This document shows, one piece after another, positions 17,472-25,677 of a stretch of 42,850 nucleotides of DNA (position 1 is the stretch's first letter; each line of letters starts with the position of its first letter). The position numbers and the translations under genes are program-made. The notes under the pieces were generated by a model, which worked only from the letters and a program-made list of their open reading frames with translations, was not told where the DNA came from and ran no database searches. The DNA is taken from positions 1 through 42,850 of the forward strand of contig JAKEEQ010000123.1 in the NCBI GenBank assembly GCA_022616515.1. The letters are read 5' to 3'. Origin of the DNA: Chloroflexota bacterium (GTDB taxonomy: Bacteria; Chloroflexota; Anaerolineae; Aggregatilineales; J027).

Positions 17472-18515
17472 ATGTTTAAATTTATTGACTTGTTTGCAGG
17501 TATCGGCGCGACCCGTATCGCCTTTGAACGGACTGGCGGTGAGTGTGTATTCTCCTCGGAATGGGATAAGTTTGCCCAACAAACTTACACTGCCAATCAT
17601 GGTGAGCAACCACATGGTGACATTACAAAAATTGACCCGCAGGATATTCCAGACCATGACATTCTATTAGCAGGTTTTCCGTGTCAACCTTTTTCTATTT
17701 CAGGCGTTTCGAAGAAAAATAGTCTCGGACGAGCACACGGTTTTCGTGACAAGACTCAAGGAACGCTTTTTTTCAATATTGCCGAAATTCTGGAAGTTAA
17801 AAAACCAACAGTAATATTCCTTGAAAATGTCAAGAATCTCAAAAGTCATGATAAGGGCAAGACGTTCAAGGTTATTTCGGAAACACTTGATGAACTTGGT
17901 TACGAAATCTTTTATGAAGTTTTAGATGCGAAATATTATGTTCCACAACATAGGGAACGTATTTTTATCGTGGGATTTTTGAGAGAACGCCTTCAAAATG
18001 TTAACTTTCAATTCCCCAAACCACCCAAACACAGTCCCACCATTGCCGACATCTTATTGTCTGAAGTAGATGAAAAATATACGTTATCAGACAAATTATG
18101 GTCATATCTAAAGGAGTACAAAGAAAAGCATCGTAGTAAAGGTAACGGATTCGGGTATGGGCTTATAGACCCGGCAAGAGATACAACAACACGTACTTTG
18201 AGTGCACGATATTATAAAGATGGATCAGAAATACTCATCCAACAACAGGGCAAAAATCCACGCCGTCTCACGCCGCGTGAGTGTGCAAGATTGATGGGTT
18301 TTCCAGAAGACTTTGTAATTCCTGTATCAGATACGCAAGCCTATAAACAATTTGGAAATTCAATGGTTGTGTCGCTAGCTGAAGCTATTGCAAAGGCAAT
18401 TACACCTATTCTTGAAGCTTACATGAGTGGACAAGCATATTCTCAAAAAGAAGTTCACATGCAATCACAATCAGTTCAGTTACTGTTACCAGTGTTACAA
18501 GAAACATGGACGTAA
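17472..18515 (+). CDS. DNA (cytosine-5-)-methyltransferase of an EcoRII-like system
   Basis: 347 residues. It has all core motifs of C5 methyltransferases: I ([16 protein letters not shown], 4-19), IV with catalytic Cys71 (GFPCQPFS), VI (ENV 118-120), VIII (QHRERIF), a variable target-recognition region, IX ([15 protein letters not shown]) and X (FGNSMVV). ATG 17472 is placed right at motif I and has AGGA nine bases upstream. The longer TTG frame starting at 17400 begins in the promoter. Unlike M.EcoRII and Dcm it lacks an N-terminal extension. Its last ten bases overlap the glycosylase gene. It protects host DNA from the EcoRII-like nuclease two genes on; target sequence not readable, though CCWGG-type is the obvious guess. 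Composition is AT-rich against flanks, suggesting transfer. Confidence 0.93.
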   Translation: MFKFIDLFAGIGATRIAFERTGGECVFSSEWDKFAQQTYTANHGEQPHGDITKIDPQDIPDHDILLAGFPCQPFSISGVSKKNSLGRAHGFRDKTQGTLFFNIAEILEVKKPTVIFLENVKNLKSHDKGKTFKVISETLDELGYEIFYEVLDAKYYVPQHRERIFIVGFLRERLQNVNFQFPKPPKHSPTIADILLSEVDEKYTLSDKLWSYLKEYKEKHRSKGNGFGYGLIDPARDTTTRTLSARYYKDGSEILIQQQGKNPRRLTPRECARLMGFPEDFVIPVSDTQAYKQFGNSMVVSLAEAIAKAITPILEAYMSGQAYSQKEVHMQSQSVQLLLPVLQETWT

Positions 18516-19153
18516 AACTGGAAGAACAACTGGTCGAAAGCATTCAGGAATCTGTTATTCGCTGGGGAGCAGAGAACTTTGCTAATTTCCCCTGGAGGTC
18601 CACAACCAATCGCTGGCACGCATTGGCAGCAGAAATTATGTTACAGCGTACAAATGCCGAGCAGGTTGTTCCGGTGTACGAAGCATTCACAGAAAAATAC
18701 CCCTCACCAAAAGACTATGCTGAAGATAATACCAGTGATGTTTTTGCACATTTAGGATTACACTGGCGAGACAAGTGGCTGAAAAAACTCGCCGAACAAC
18801 TCAGTGAGCAACCTATCCCAACGACTAAAAACGGTTTAAAACAACTTCCCGGAATCGGAGATTATATATCTTCTGCATTTCTTTCGATGCACCTTGGCGT
18901 TCGTGCTACCATCATTGATAGTAATGTTGTTCGGTTCTACAGTCGAGTTATTGGTTTTGATGCTGATCCGGAAACACGCCGAAAAAAGTGGTTCAAAGAA
19001 CTGGCAGAGAAACTCACCCCGCACAACAGAGTAAAAGAATACAATTACGGTTTGATTGATTTTACAAGAGAGATATGTAAACCTAAGCCACTGTGCGAAT
19101 TATGTCCTCTTAAATATGATTGTTTCTACTTTCATCAAGTAGAGGGAGAATGA
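18506..19153 (+). CDS. HhH-GPD DNA glycosylase, Mig-like (T/G mismatch) repair enzyme
   Basis: 215 residues of the MutY/Nth superfamily. E43 sits in the [10 protein letters not shown] segment. The helix-hairpin-helix LPGIGDY (114-120) ends in Tyr120, as in the thymine glycosylase Mig.MthI rather than the Ser of MutY. The catalytic Asp is D138 (IIDSNVVRF). Four cysteines C191-X5-C197-X2-C200-X5-C206 make a [4Fe-4S] site, with the first gap one residue shorter than the usual six. At 215 residues it lacks the C-terminal NUDIX-like domain of MutY. Deaminated 5-methylcytosine gives T/G mismatches, which this enzyme would repair, the job Vsr does beside Dcm. It overlaps the methyltransferase by 10 bases and nearly touches the nuclease gene. 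Confidence 0.82.
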   Translation: MDVKLEEQLVESIQESVIRWGAENFANFPWRSTTNRWHALAAEIMLQRTNAEQVVPVYEAFTEKYPSPKDYAEDNTSDVFAHLGLHWRDKWLKKLAEQLSEQPIPTTKNGLKQLPGIGDYISSAFLSMHLGVRATIIDSNVVRFYSRVIGFDADPETRRKKWFKELAEKLTPHNRVKEYNYGLIDFTREICKPKPLCELCPLKYDCFYFHQVEGE

Positions 19154-19158
19154 GAATA

Positions 19159-20343
19159 ATGGATTTAACCGATATTTTTGACTCAGTGGTGCTAAAACGA
19201 TTAGCAAAAGTTGATCTTCCTGATGCTGGTTCTCATCAGCATGAAATCAATGGTGTGCAAGCCATCAAAGAGTTTTTTGCCACTGATCAAAAAGTTCAAG
19301 GAAATATTTCATGGCACTACTTTGGTGATGATCAGGATGTTTTGCCAGAGATCAACACTTACACATTCTACGATGCACGTGCAAAACACTCATCTCGCAC
19401 GGAATGGCGTTTGTATTATGGCGGCAGTTTTCTCCGTCATGCAGATGAAGGCGATATTCTGGTTCTTGCCCGCCGAGATAAACAGGTATATGGCATTGTC
19501 ATTCAACAAGATTCGTCATGGACACGGGCCATAAAATATTTATTGGGGTTTTATCAAGTTTCCGATACGTATTTTCATGTGACGGATGAACAGTTAGGGC
19601 AGACGCAAGTAGATTTTGTTACTAAACGAATCGTTGAAGAACTTGAACTCGAAATTGAAATTCCCACGACTTTATCTGATGAGCAGATTGTGATTGCTGC
19701 TTTCGATGGACGTTTCCCGACCACGCGTGAAATGTCAGAACTTGCGATTAACAATACAGACTTCAATCTACAGCACCCTGACGAGACCTTAGTAGCACTT
19801 CTCGATAGAGAGGAACAACTATTCCGGGCACTTGAAAAAGTTATTGTCGGTGAGAAACTCAGTAAAGGCTTTGAGTCGGTTGACGAGTTTATCACCTATT
19901 CTTTAAGTGTTCAGAATCGCAGAAAATCTAGAATGGGACACGCACTGGAAAATCACCTTGAGTACATTTTCAATGAGCATAACGTGCAATTTGATAGAGG
20001 TGGTAGAACCGAGGCAAAGAAAAAACCGGATTTTCTGTTTCCCGGCTCTGACGCATATCTTGATCCCACATACCCCACAGACTCATTGTATATGTTGGGA
20101 GCAAAATCGACGTGCAAAGACCGATGGAGACAAGTTCTGTCTGAAGCTGACAGAATCAAAAATAAACATCTATGTACTCTCGAAACGAGTATCTCTGTAA
20201 ATCAAACTGACGAGATGCAGCAGAGCAATTTAACGCTTATTGTGCCACGACCAATTCAGGAAACTTATGCACAGGAACAACTCGACACTATCTGGTCACT
20301 TGAGGAATTCATTGACCGGATAAAGTTCGCCCAAAGCTCTTGA
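19159..20343 (+). CDS. Type II restriction endonuclease, EcoRII-like
   Basis: 394 residues, close to EcoRII (about 400). The C-terminal domain is clearly EcoRII-C: KSRMGHALENHLE (256-268), KKPDFLFPG with D291, and LGAKSTCKDRWRQVL with K316, giving the PD-(D/E)XK-type site, then LSEADRIKNKHL. The first half (about 1-170) corresponds in size to the EcoRII-N effector-DNA-binding domain, so it is probably a type IIE enzyme that needs two sites, unlike the short PspGI. ATG 19159 has GGGAG ten bases upstream; ATG 19150 overlaps the glycosylase stop but is too close to that site. EcoRII cuts before CCWGG; the same target is likely but untested. Confidence 0.9.
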   Translation: MDLTDIFDSVVLKRLAKVDLPDAGSHQHEINGVQAIKEFFATDQKVQGNISWHYFGDDQDVLPEINTYTFYDARAKHSSRTEWRLYYGGSFLRHADEGDILVLARRDKQVYGIVIQQDSSWTRAIKYLLGFYQVSDTYFHVTDEQLGQTQVDFVTKRIVEELELEIEIPTTLSDEQIVIAAFDGRFPTTREMSELAINNTDFNLQHPDETLVALLDREEQLFRALEKVIVGEKLSKGFESVDEFITYSLSVQNRRKSRMGHALENHLEYIFNEHNVQFDRGGRTEAKKKPDFLFPGSDAYLDPTYPTDSLYMLGAKSTCKDRWRQVLSEADRIKNKHLCTLETSISVNQTDEMQQSNLTLIVPRPIQETYAQEQLDTIWSLEEFIDRIKFAQSS

Positions 20344-20437
20344 TGCGATGGAGTCGAAATCAGCCTTACGCCGGGCGAGCTTTCGGTTATTATAGGGGGC
20401 GTGTCAGGGAATTGCTGAAAGGTACAGTTCAAAGCGC

Positions 20438-21103
20438 ATGCTCAAACGATTTTATGACAACAATCAACCGGACTCGCTGGCGGCAAAAATGCGTAAAAGG
20501 CGGCTCCGCTTATTCCAAAGCCTGATTGAAACCGTCCCGCGCCCCATGAAGATTCTGGATGTGGGTGGAACGCAGCAGCTATGGGATTACATGGAGTTGA
20601 CGGATAAGCCAGACATCGACATTTTGCTGCTGAACATCAGCAAAGTTAAGGTCACGGCGTCCAACATCAGCCGGACGGTTGGCGATGCCCGCGCCATGCC
20701 AGAATTTGAGGATAACCAGTTTGATGTGGTTTTCTCCAATTCAGTAATTGAACACGTTGGCGCTTTCAGTGACCAGCAGCGCATGGCGAATGAAGTACAG
20801 CGGGTGGGACAGCGGTATTTTGTGCAGACCCCTAATCATTATTTCCCCATTGAGCCGCATTTTGTCTTCCCATTCTTTCAGTTTCTGCCATTCAATATGA
20901 AGGTCTGGATTGCCACCAACATCAAACCCGGCTGGTATACCCCGGCCAACCGCGAAGAAGCCATTGAGTTAGTGAATGAAATCCGGTTGATGCGCAAGCA
21001 GGAACTAAAAGACCTGTTCCCGGATGCTTCGATATTTGAAGAAAAGTTTATGGGCCTGACCAAGTCATTTATTGTGTATGGAGGATGGGAGCAGTCTGGC
21101 TAG
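20438..21103 (+). CDS. SAM-dependent class I methyltransferase
   Basis: 221 residues, Methyltransf_11-like. The SAM-binding loop is ILDVGGTQQLWD near 40. VGDARAMPEFEDNQFDVVFS carries the acidic motif II and the post-loop strand, and NSVIEHVG is the usual family motif. The tail is helical. It acts on an unknown small molecule or glycan. It opens the polysaccharide region, and tail-to-tail it shares a CTAG with the sugar transferase gene. Composition is back to that of the region at large, so it does not belong to the AT-rich restriction cassette upstream. ATG 20438 has no clear ribosome site. Confidence 0.8.
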   Translation: MLKRFYDNNQPDSLAAKMRKRRLRLFQSLIETVPRPMKILDVGGTQQLWDYMELTDKPDIDILLLNISKVKVTASNISRTVGDARAMPEFEDNQFDVVFSNSVIEHVGAFSDQQRMANEVQRVGQRYFVQTPNHYFPIEPHFVFPFFQFLPFNMKVWIATNIKPGWYTPANREEAIELVNEIRLMRKQELKDLFPDASIFEEKFMGLTKSFIVYGGWEQSG

Positions 21104-22503
21104 AAGGCTCCCTTACCCGTCAGCACCACTGCTGGTGTACGCAGCAGAATCATTAAATCCAGCGCCAGCGAATAGTGTTGTATGTAGTACAAATCGTCCT
21201 CGGTGGCAAGGTGCATCGGCGTTTCGGAGCGGCCATTCACCTGCCACCAGCCGGTCAGACCCTGCGGAACCTCAAACCGCTTGAGCTGCCACTCCTCATA
21301 TTTATCCACCATCCAGGGCATCTCCGGGCGTGGACCCACCAGACTCATATCGCCCTTGATGATGTTGATGAGCTGCGGCAGTTCGTCCAAACTCGTGCGG
21401 CGCAGGAATCGACCGACGCGGGTAATGCGCGGGTCATCAGGGCGTTTGTGAATCAGGTTGCCGTCATCATCATAAAGATTAACATCGTCCTGCAACTTTT
21501 CGGCATCCTTCACCATCGTGCGGAATTTAATCATCTTAAACGGCTTCATATCCTGACCAATGCGCTCTTGAAAAAAGAGGGGCGACCCTTTGGATTCAAG
21601 GCGAATGGCGAGTGCAATCACCAGCAAAATGGGAAGCGCGAGCGTGCAAAGAGAGATACTGATGGCAATATCAAACAGCCGCTTAACGATTCTCTCGTCG
21701 GGCGTCAGGACCGAGTCGCGCAGACTGATGAGCGGGAGGTCGTCTATTTGCTCAACATCTACTGTGACATAGGCGATTTCGTGCAGGTCTGGCGCGAAAC
21801 GCACTTTGATGTTCTTTTTGTACATCCGGTTGGCAATATCAAGGAGTTGATGGTGGGCGGGGCGCTTGATAGCGATAACAACTTCATCAATATCTTGATC
21901 ATCTACCAGTGTATCCAACTCGTTCAAAGAGCCGATAACGTCCACATTTGCGTCGGACTCGCTGTCTTCAGCCACAAATCCTGCCAGATACAAGCCTGTC
22001 CAGGCATACGAACGCACCTGTTTGGCAACCAGCATGGCGAGGTCATTCGTACCAACAATCAGCAGACGGCGACTGTCATACTTGCGCCCGCCTGTGAGGC
22101 GAAAATAAAGACGCATGATGCCCCGGTTGCCAATGGTAATCACCCCCAGCAGCGTATACAGGTAAAATGCCTGAACACGGGAATAGTTGCGATAGGCAAA
22201 GTAAAAAATCCCGGCGATGATCAGGATTGCGATTACCAGCGCCCGCAGCAAATTGAAGATTTCCAGTACCGCCCGGTATGTCTGACTGGGAGAATAAGCG
22301 CCGCTTGAATGTAAAATAAGAATCCAGGTGATCGGGAGAATGATATAGAGACCCCAGGGAGTCTCGAACCAAGCCTCGGGTGCTTCTTGACCAAAATTCA
22401 GAGTCAGACGAAGCCATTCTGCAACACGGATAGCGAGCAGTGCCGCCAGGGTGTCGAGAAAAAGGAGAAATATGGTAAAGGATGTACTGAAGCTTCTAAT
22501 CAT
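21100..22503 (-). CDS. Polyprenyl-phosphate sugar-1-phosphate transferase (WcaJ/CpsE-type)
   Basis: 467 residues; initiates exopolysaccharide or capsule repeat-unit assembly by moving a hexose-1-phosphate from a UDP-sugar to undecaprenyl phosphate at the inner face of the membrane. Four or five N-terminal membrane helices (first 130 residues) precede a CoA-binding-like Rossmann section ([17 protein letters not shown]). A hydrophobic helix near 270 and the Bact_transf catalytic domain follow: [40 protein letters not shown] and LVGPRPE. The C-terminal [11 protein letters not shown] segment is typical. It is the last gene of a minus-strand operon after the epimerase and sugar dehydrogenase. The specific sugar is unknown. 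Confidence 0.92.
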   Translation of the reverse strand: MIRSFSTSFTIFLLFLDTLAALLAIRVAEWLRLTLNFGQEAPEAWFETPWGLYIILPITWILILHSSGAYSPSQTYRAVLEIFNLLRALVIAILIIAGIFYFAYRNYSRVQAFYLYTLLGVITIGNRGIMRLYFRLTGGRKYDSRRLLIVGTNDLAMLVAKQVRSYAWTGLYLAGFVAEDSESDANVDVIGSLNELDTLVDDQDIDEVVIAIKRPAHHQLLDIANRMYKKNIKVRFAPDLHEIAYVTVDVEQIDDLPLISLRDSVLTPDERIVKRLFDIAISISLCTLALPILLVIALAIRLESKGSPLFFQERIGQDMKPFKMIKFRTMVKDAEKLQDDVNLYDDDGNLIHKRPDDPRITRVGRFLRRTSLDELPQLINIIKGDMSLVGPRPEMPWMVDKYEEWQLKRFEVPQGLTGWWQVNGRSETPMHLATEDDLYYIQHYSLALDLMILLRTPAVVLTGKGAF

Positions 22504-22568
22504 ATCTTTTCAAAAGTGAGAATTGCAACAAGGCCATTATAGATGAATTTTTTGTGAAGGGCACATCG

Positions 22569-23519
22569 TCATGTTTTAGCCATCTCGCGATACCACTCAA
22601 GGGTTCTGGACAGGCCCGTGTCAAAGTCGACGATAGGCTCGTAACCCAGCAGTTCCCCGGCACGGTGAATATCTGCCCGCGAATGTTTAATATCGCCGGG
22701 CCGCGGCTCGGTATGTACTGGCTGGATATTTGTCCCTAGCAGGGTGTTCAGTCGTTCAACCAGACTGAGGAGTGTAATTCGGTCTGATGTTGCCAGATTG
22801 ATGACGTGTCCGGGTGCTTTATCGGCTTTGGCTGCCAGTAGATTTCCATGTATCACATTATCAATATAAGTGAAATCTCGCGATTGCAGGCCATCACCAT
22901 GCACAACCGGCGACTCGCCCTTGAGCATCCGGTTGATAAATATTGGAATCACTGCCGCATATTCCGAGGTAGGGTCTTGCCATGGCCCGAATACGTTGAA
23001 GTAACGCAGGGCCACCGTCTCCAACCCATACACCTGATTAAACACTCGGGCATAGTATTCACCAAACAGTTTCGCCGCTCCGTAGGGTGATATTGGGTCA
23101 GGTGGCAGCGTCTCTACCTTGAATTCATCCTGCACATCACCATATGCCGATGATGAAGCAGCGTAAATGACCCGCTTCACCCCGGCATCTCGTGCCGCAA
23201 TCAACACATTCAATGTGCCAGTGACACAGTGTTCATGCGTAGTTAAAGGATCTTCAACGCTGCGTGGCACGGATGGTAGAGCAGCCTGATGAAACACATA
23301 ATCTGCACCCTCAAACGCATCGTGCAGGGCATGAAGGTCGGTAATGCTGGCCTCAATAACCGTCAAATTAGAATGTCCGGTCAGGCGTTCCAGATTTTCC
23401 CGGCGGCCTGTTGAGAAGTTATCAATAATCCGGACTTCATGGCCTAATTCAAGGAGTTTACTGGCAATATGAGAACCAATAAAACCAGCACCGCCTGTAA
23501 CAACATGGGTTTCTGACAT
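22569..23519 (-). CDS. NAD-dependent nucleotide-sugar epimerase/dehydratase (extended SDR)
   Basis: 316 residues of the GalE/WbpP-like extended SDR family. The NAD motif GGAGFIGSH is at the N-terminus, the active-site Ser is in YAASSSAYGD near 125, and the catalytic YxxxK is SPYGAAKLFGE near 150. The C-terminal part (ALRYFNVFGP, PVVHGDGLQSRDFTYIDN) binds the UDP-sugar. It probably interconverts UDP-GlcNAc/GalNAc or UDP-glucuronate/galacturonate for the polymer. It lies 15 bases after the dehydrogenase gene and 65 before the sugar transferase, in one operon. Which sugar cannot be decided here. Confidence 0.9.
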   Translation of the reverse strand: MSETHVVTGGAGFIGSHIASKLLELGHEVRIIDNFSTGRRENLERLTGHSNLTVIEASITDLHALHDAFEGADYVFHQAALPSVPRSVEDPLTTHEHCVTGTLNVLIAARDAGVKRVIYAASSSAYGDVQDEFKVETLPPDPISPYGAAKLFGEYYARVFNQVYGLETVALRYFNVFGPWQDPTSEYAAVIPIFINRMLKGESPVVHGDGLQSRDFTYIDNVIHGNLLAAKADKAPGHVINLATSDRITLLSLVERLNTLLGTNIQPVHTEPRPGDIKHSRADIHRAGELLGYEPIVDFDTGLSRTLEWYREMAKT

Positions 23520-23534
23520 TCAAAATCCTTCTAC

Positions 23535-24842
23535 CTAAAGAGAGACAATTCGCGCTGTACCGGACAATCCGGCTGTCGCGTTACGGGTATCTACAATCAA
23601 TGGGCTGTGATCTACGATTTCCTGCCAATCATAAGCCGAGTGGTCGGTTGTAATGACCACCGCGTCCATCTGTGATAGTAAGTCGATGCTATATGGTTGT
23701 GTTGCGAGTTGGCTACCATCGGGCAACTGAAGATTCGGCACAAAGGGATCATGGTACATGACGTTAGCCCCCTTGTTGGTGAGCAAATTGATGACATCTA
23801 ACGCCGGGCTTTCCCGTACATCATCAATGTCACGCTTATAGGCCACCCCAAGCACCAGAATGCTTGAGCCACGCACCGGCTTACAATCATTATTCAGGGC
23901 ATCATTCACTTTCTCAACCACGTACAGGGGCATTGCCGTATTGATTTCGCTGGCAAGTTCGATGAACCGGGCCGTGTAGTTGAGCGTTTTTAGTTTCCAG
24001 CTTAGATAGTGAGGGTCAACCGGAATACAGTGTCCGCCAAGACCGGGACCGGGATAAAAAGGCATAAAACCAAATGACTTGCTGGCAGCGGCTTCAATGA
24101 CTTCCCACACATCAATGCCCAATCTATCACAGATCAAGGCCATTTCGTTCACCAGCCCGATGTTAACGGCACGAAATGTATTTTCCAGAAGTTTTACCAT
24201 TTCGGCAGAAGTTGGCGACGATACCGGGATAATGGTCTCAATAATCGTTCCATACAGGGCAGCCATAACATCGTTACAGTGTTCCGTCACGCCACCAACA
24301 ACTTTGGGTGTGTTGTGTACGGTATAAATCTTATTGCCGGGGTCAATGCGCTCCGGACTGTAGGCCACAAAAATATTTCTTCCGATTTCGAAACCGTTCT
24401 GCAAGAGCATCGGCACGATGACCTCACGAGTGGTACCGGGATAAGTGGTACTTTCCAGCACGATGAGCATGCCTTCGTGACAGATGGGCGCAATGGCTTC
24501 AGCGGACTGCATGATATAAGACATATCAGGGTCTTTGGTTTTACGCAGTGGTGTGGGCACACAGATGCTGATGGCATCGGCGTCGGCAATATCCGTGTAG
24601 GATGTCGTAGCCGTCAGTTTGCCGGATGCAATGAGTGGAGCGAGACGGTCAGTCGGAATATCGGGGATATAGCTCTTACCATTGTTAAGGAGGTCTACTT
24701 TTTTTTCAGCAATGTCAACGCCAATAACATCGAAACTTGCCTCGGCAAACTCCACAGCCAGCGGCAAACCGACGTATCCCATACCAACAACACCGATTTT
24801 TGCAGTGCGGGTGTTGATCTTATTGAGCAGATAATCTTTCAT
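23535..24842 (-). CDS. Nucleotide sugar dehydrogenase (UDP-HexNAc/UDP-Glc 6-dehydrogenase family)
   Basis: 435 residues from ATG 24842, which has GAGGA just upstream; the longer frame to 24866 lacks it. The N-terminal Rossmann motif is IGVVGMGYVGLPLAVEF. A central helix follows, and the catalytic Cys is in GPGLGGHCIPVDPHYLSW near 265. A second Rossmann-like domain (SILVLGVAYKRDIDDVRESP) binds the UDP part. It oxidises the C6 alcohol of a UDP-sugar to a uronate with two NAD. The GGHCIPVDP form is common to UDP-N-acetylglucosamine and N-acetylmannosamine dehydrogenases (WbpA, WecC types). First gene of the minus-strand operon. Confidence 0.92.
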   Translation of the reverse strand: MKDYLLNKINTRTAKIGVVGMGYVGLPLAVEFAEASFDVIGVDIAEKKVDLLNNGKSYIPDIPTDRLAPLIASGKLTATTSYTDIADADAISICVPTPLRKTKDPDMSYIMQSAEAIAPICHEGMLIVLESTTYPGTTREVIVPMLLQNGFEIGRNIFVAYSPERIDPGNKIYTVHNTPKVVGGVTEHCNDVMAALYGTIIETIIPVSSPTSAEMVKLLENTFRAVNIGLVNEMALICDRLGIDVWEVIEAAASKSFGFMPFYPGPGLGGHCIPVDPHYLSWKLKTLNYTARFIELASEINTAMPLYVVEKVNDALNNDCKPVRGSSILVLGVAYKRDIDDVRESPALDVINLLTNKGANVMYHDPFVPNLQLPDGSQLATQPYSIDLLSQMDAVVITTDHSAYDWQEIVDHSPLIVDTRNATAGLSGTARIVSL

Positions 24843-24933
24843 GGTTTCCTCGAATGTCCGGACCATCCCTGCTTCAATCTATCCAAATTCGGAATGAGGT
24901 GCAAGGTTGGAAAAATTCGCCGCCTATCGCAAA

Positions 24934-24948
24934 ATACATATGTATACT
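24934..24948 (+). promoter_or_regulatory. 12-base palindrome overlapping a -10 element
   Basis: ATACATATGTAT (24934-24945) is a perfect palindrome. TATACT (24943-24948) overlaps its right end and would serve as the -10 of the PqqD operon, with transcription from about 24955. The palindrome lies between two divergent operons (nucleotide-sugar dehydrogenase left, PqqD right) and could be an operator for both. Confidence 0.4.
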
Positions 24949-24973
24949 ACAGTAAGGAATGGAAATAGCGCAG

Positions 24974-25243
24974 ATGGACAATGTTCATTACTCACTTGCC
25001 GAGGATGTTATTGTGGAGTTATTCGACACCGAGGCCATTGTGGTAAATCTCCAGACAGAGATGATTTATATGCTTAACGAGACTGGCAAGCGGATTATTG
25101 AACTTATACAAAGTGGACACGGACTGCACGACATCTTAGAGACTCTACTGGACGAATATGATGTTGATGAATCCTCTGCTCTGGAGTCGGTTTTGCAGCT
25201 TGTAGAGGATATGCAGGCCCGCGAATTGCTGATTCAGGCTTGA
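24974..25243 (+). CDS. PqqD-like peptide-recognition (RRE) protein
   Basis: An 89-residue PqqD-family protein. It shows the winged-helix pattern of that fold: an N-terminal strand pair (EAIVVNLQTEMIYMLNETG), then helices KRIIELIQSG and LHDILETLLDEYDVDE, and a last helix LQLVEDMQARELL. Such proteins bind leader peptides of ribosomally made peptides; in lasso clusters this is the B1 role. I prefer ATG 24974 because a -10 ends at 24948, so the ATG at 24959 would sit almost on the transcription start. It is followed directly by a B2-like protease gene. It could instead act in a non-peptide role within the polysaccharide locus. Confidence 0.75.
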   Translation: MDNVHYSLAEDVIVELFDTEAIVVNLQTEMIYMLNETGKRIIELIQSGHGLHDILETLLDEYDVDESSALESVLQLVEDMQARELLIQA

Positions 25244-25245
25244 GA

Positions 25246-25677
25246 ATGTGGCGACGTGTATTCTTCATTTTTAGCCAACCACATCGTATTGTGCTTGTTA
25301 TGGCAGTCATGGGCTGGCATGGGCTGCTGTCGCTGTTGAGGCCATTCATCAAATTAGAACGATTGGTCTCTATTGCCGTTCCACAGAAGTTACAACCGCC
25401 CCATTTACGGTTGGATGATGTCATGGTGATGCTCCACTGGTTGAATGCACTGGGTGCTAAACGTGGGGACTGCCTTGTGAAGGCCCTTGTTGGCTATCGT
25501 TTTCTGTATTTAGCAGGCGAAACTCCGGTAATGGTCATTGGTATGAAGCCACCCGGTCAGGGCCATGCGTGGTTAGAAAATAACGGACGATTAATACTAC
25601 AACACCCATCCCGAATTGATGGTTTTATACCCATCCTTAAGCTCGACCAGCATCGTCTGGAGCCGATACATAAATGA
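25246..25677 (+). CDS. Lasso-peptide B2-like transglutaminase-superfamily protease
   Basis: 143 residues of the Transglut_core3/lasso B2 family. The nucleophile region is AKRGDCLVKALVGYRFL with Cys76, and the histidine region GQGHAWLENNGR with His107. The third catalytic acid is not obvious: the position after the His strand reads LILQHPS. B2 enzymes cut the leader from a precursor held by the PqqD-like B1 partner, which here lies just upstream. The ATG at 25246 is three bases after the PqqD stop; a TTG six bases earlier is possible. The C-terminus overlaps the next gene by four bases (ATGA). The N-terminus has a hydrophobic stretch of about 15 residues. Confidence 0.78.
   Translation: MWRRVFFIFSQPHRIVLVMAVMGWHGLLSLLRPFIKLERLVSIAVPQKLQPPHLRLDDVMVMLHWLNALGAKRGDCLVKALVGYRFLYLAGETPVMVIGMKPPGQGHAWLENNGRLILQHPSRIDGFIPILKLDQHRLEPIHK

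Noticed and set aside
17472..20343. CCWGG avoidance as proof of specificity
   Set aside because: CCWGG sites occur in the window (for example a CCTGG inside the glycosylase gene near 18590), so absence cannot be claimed and the target remains a guess.
21175..22308. Long plus-strand frame of 377 codons
   Set aside because: It runs antisense through the sugar transferase, whose motifs are clear; the plus frame has no recognisable domain and an odd His/Gln-rich make-up.
24867..24973. Possible lasso precursor ahead of the PqqD-like gene
   Set aside because: No short frame with ribosome site and leader-core pattern was found in this gap.
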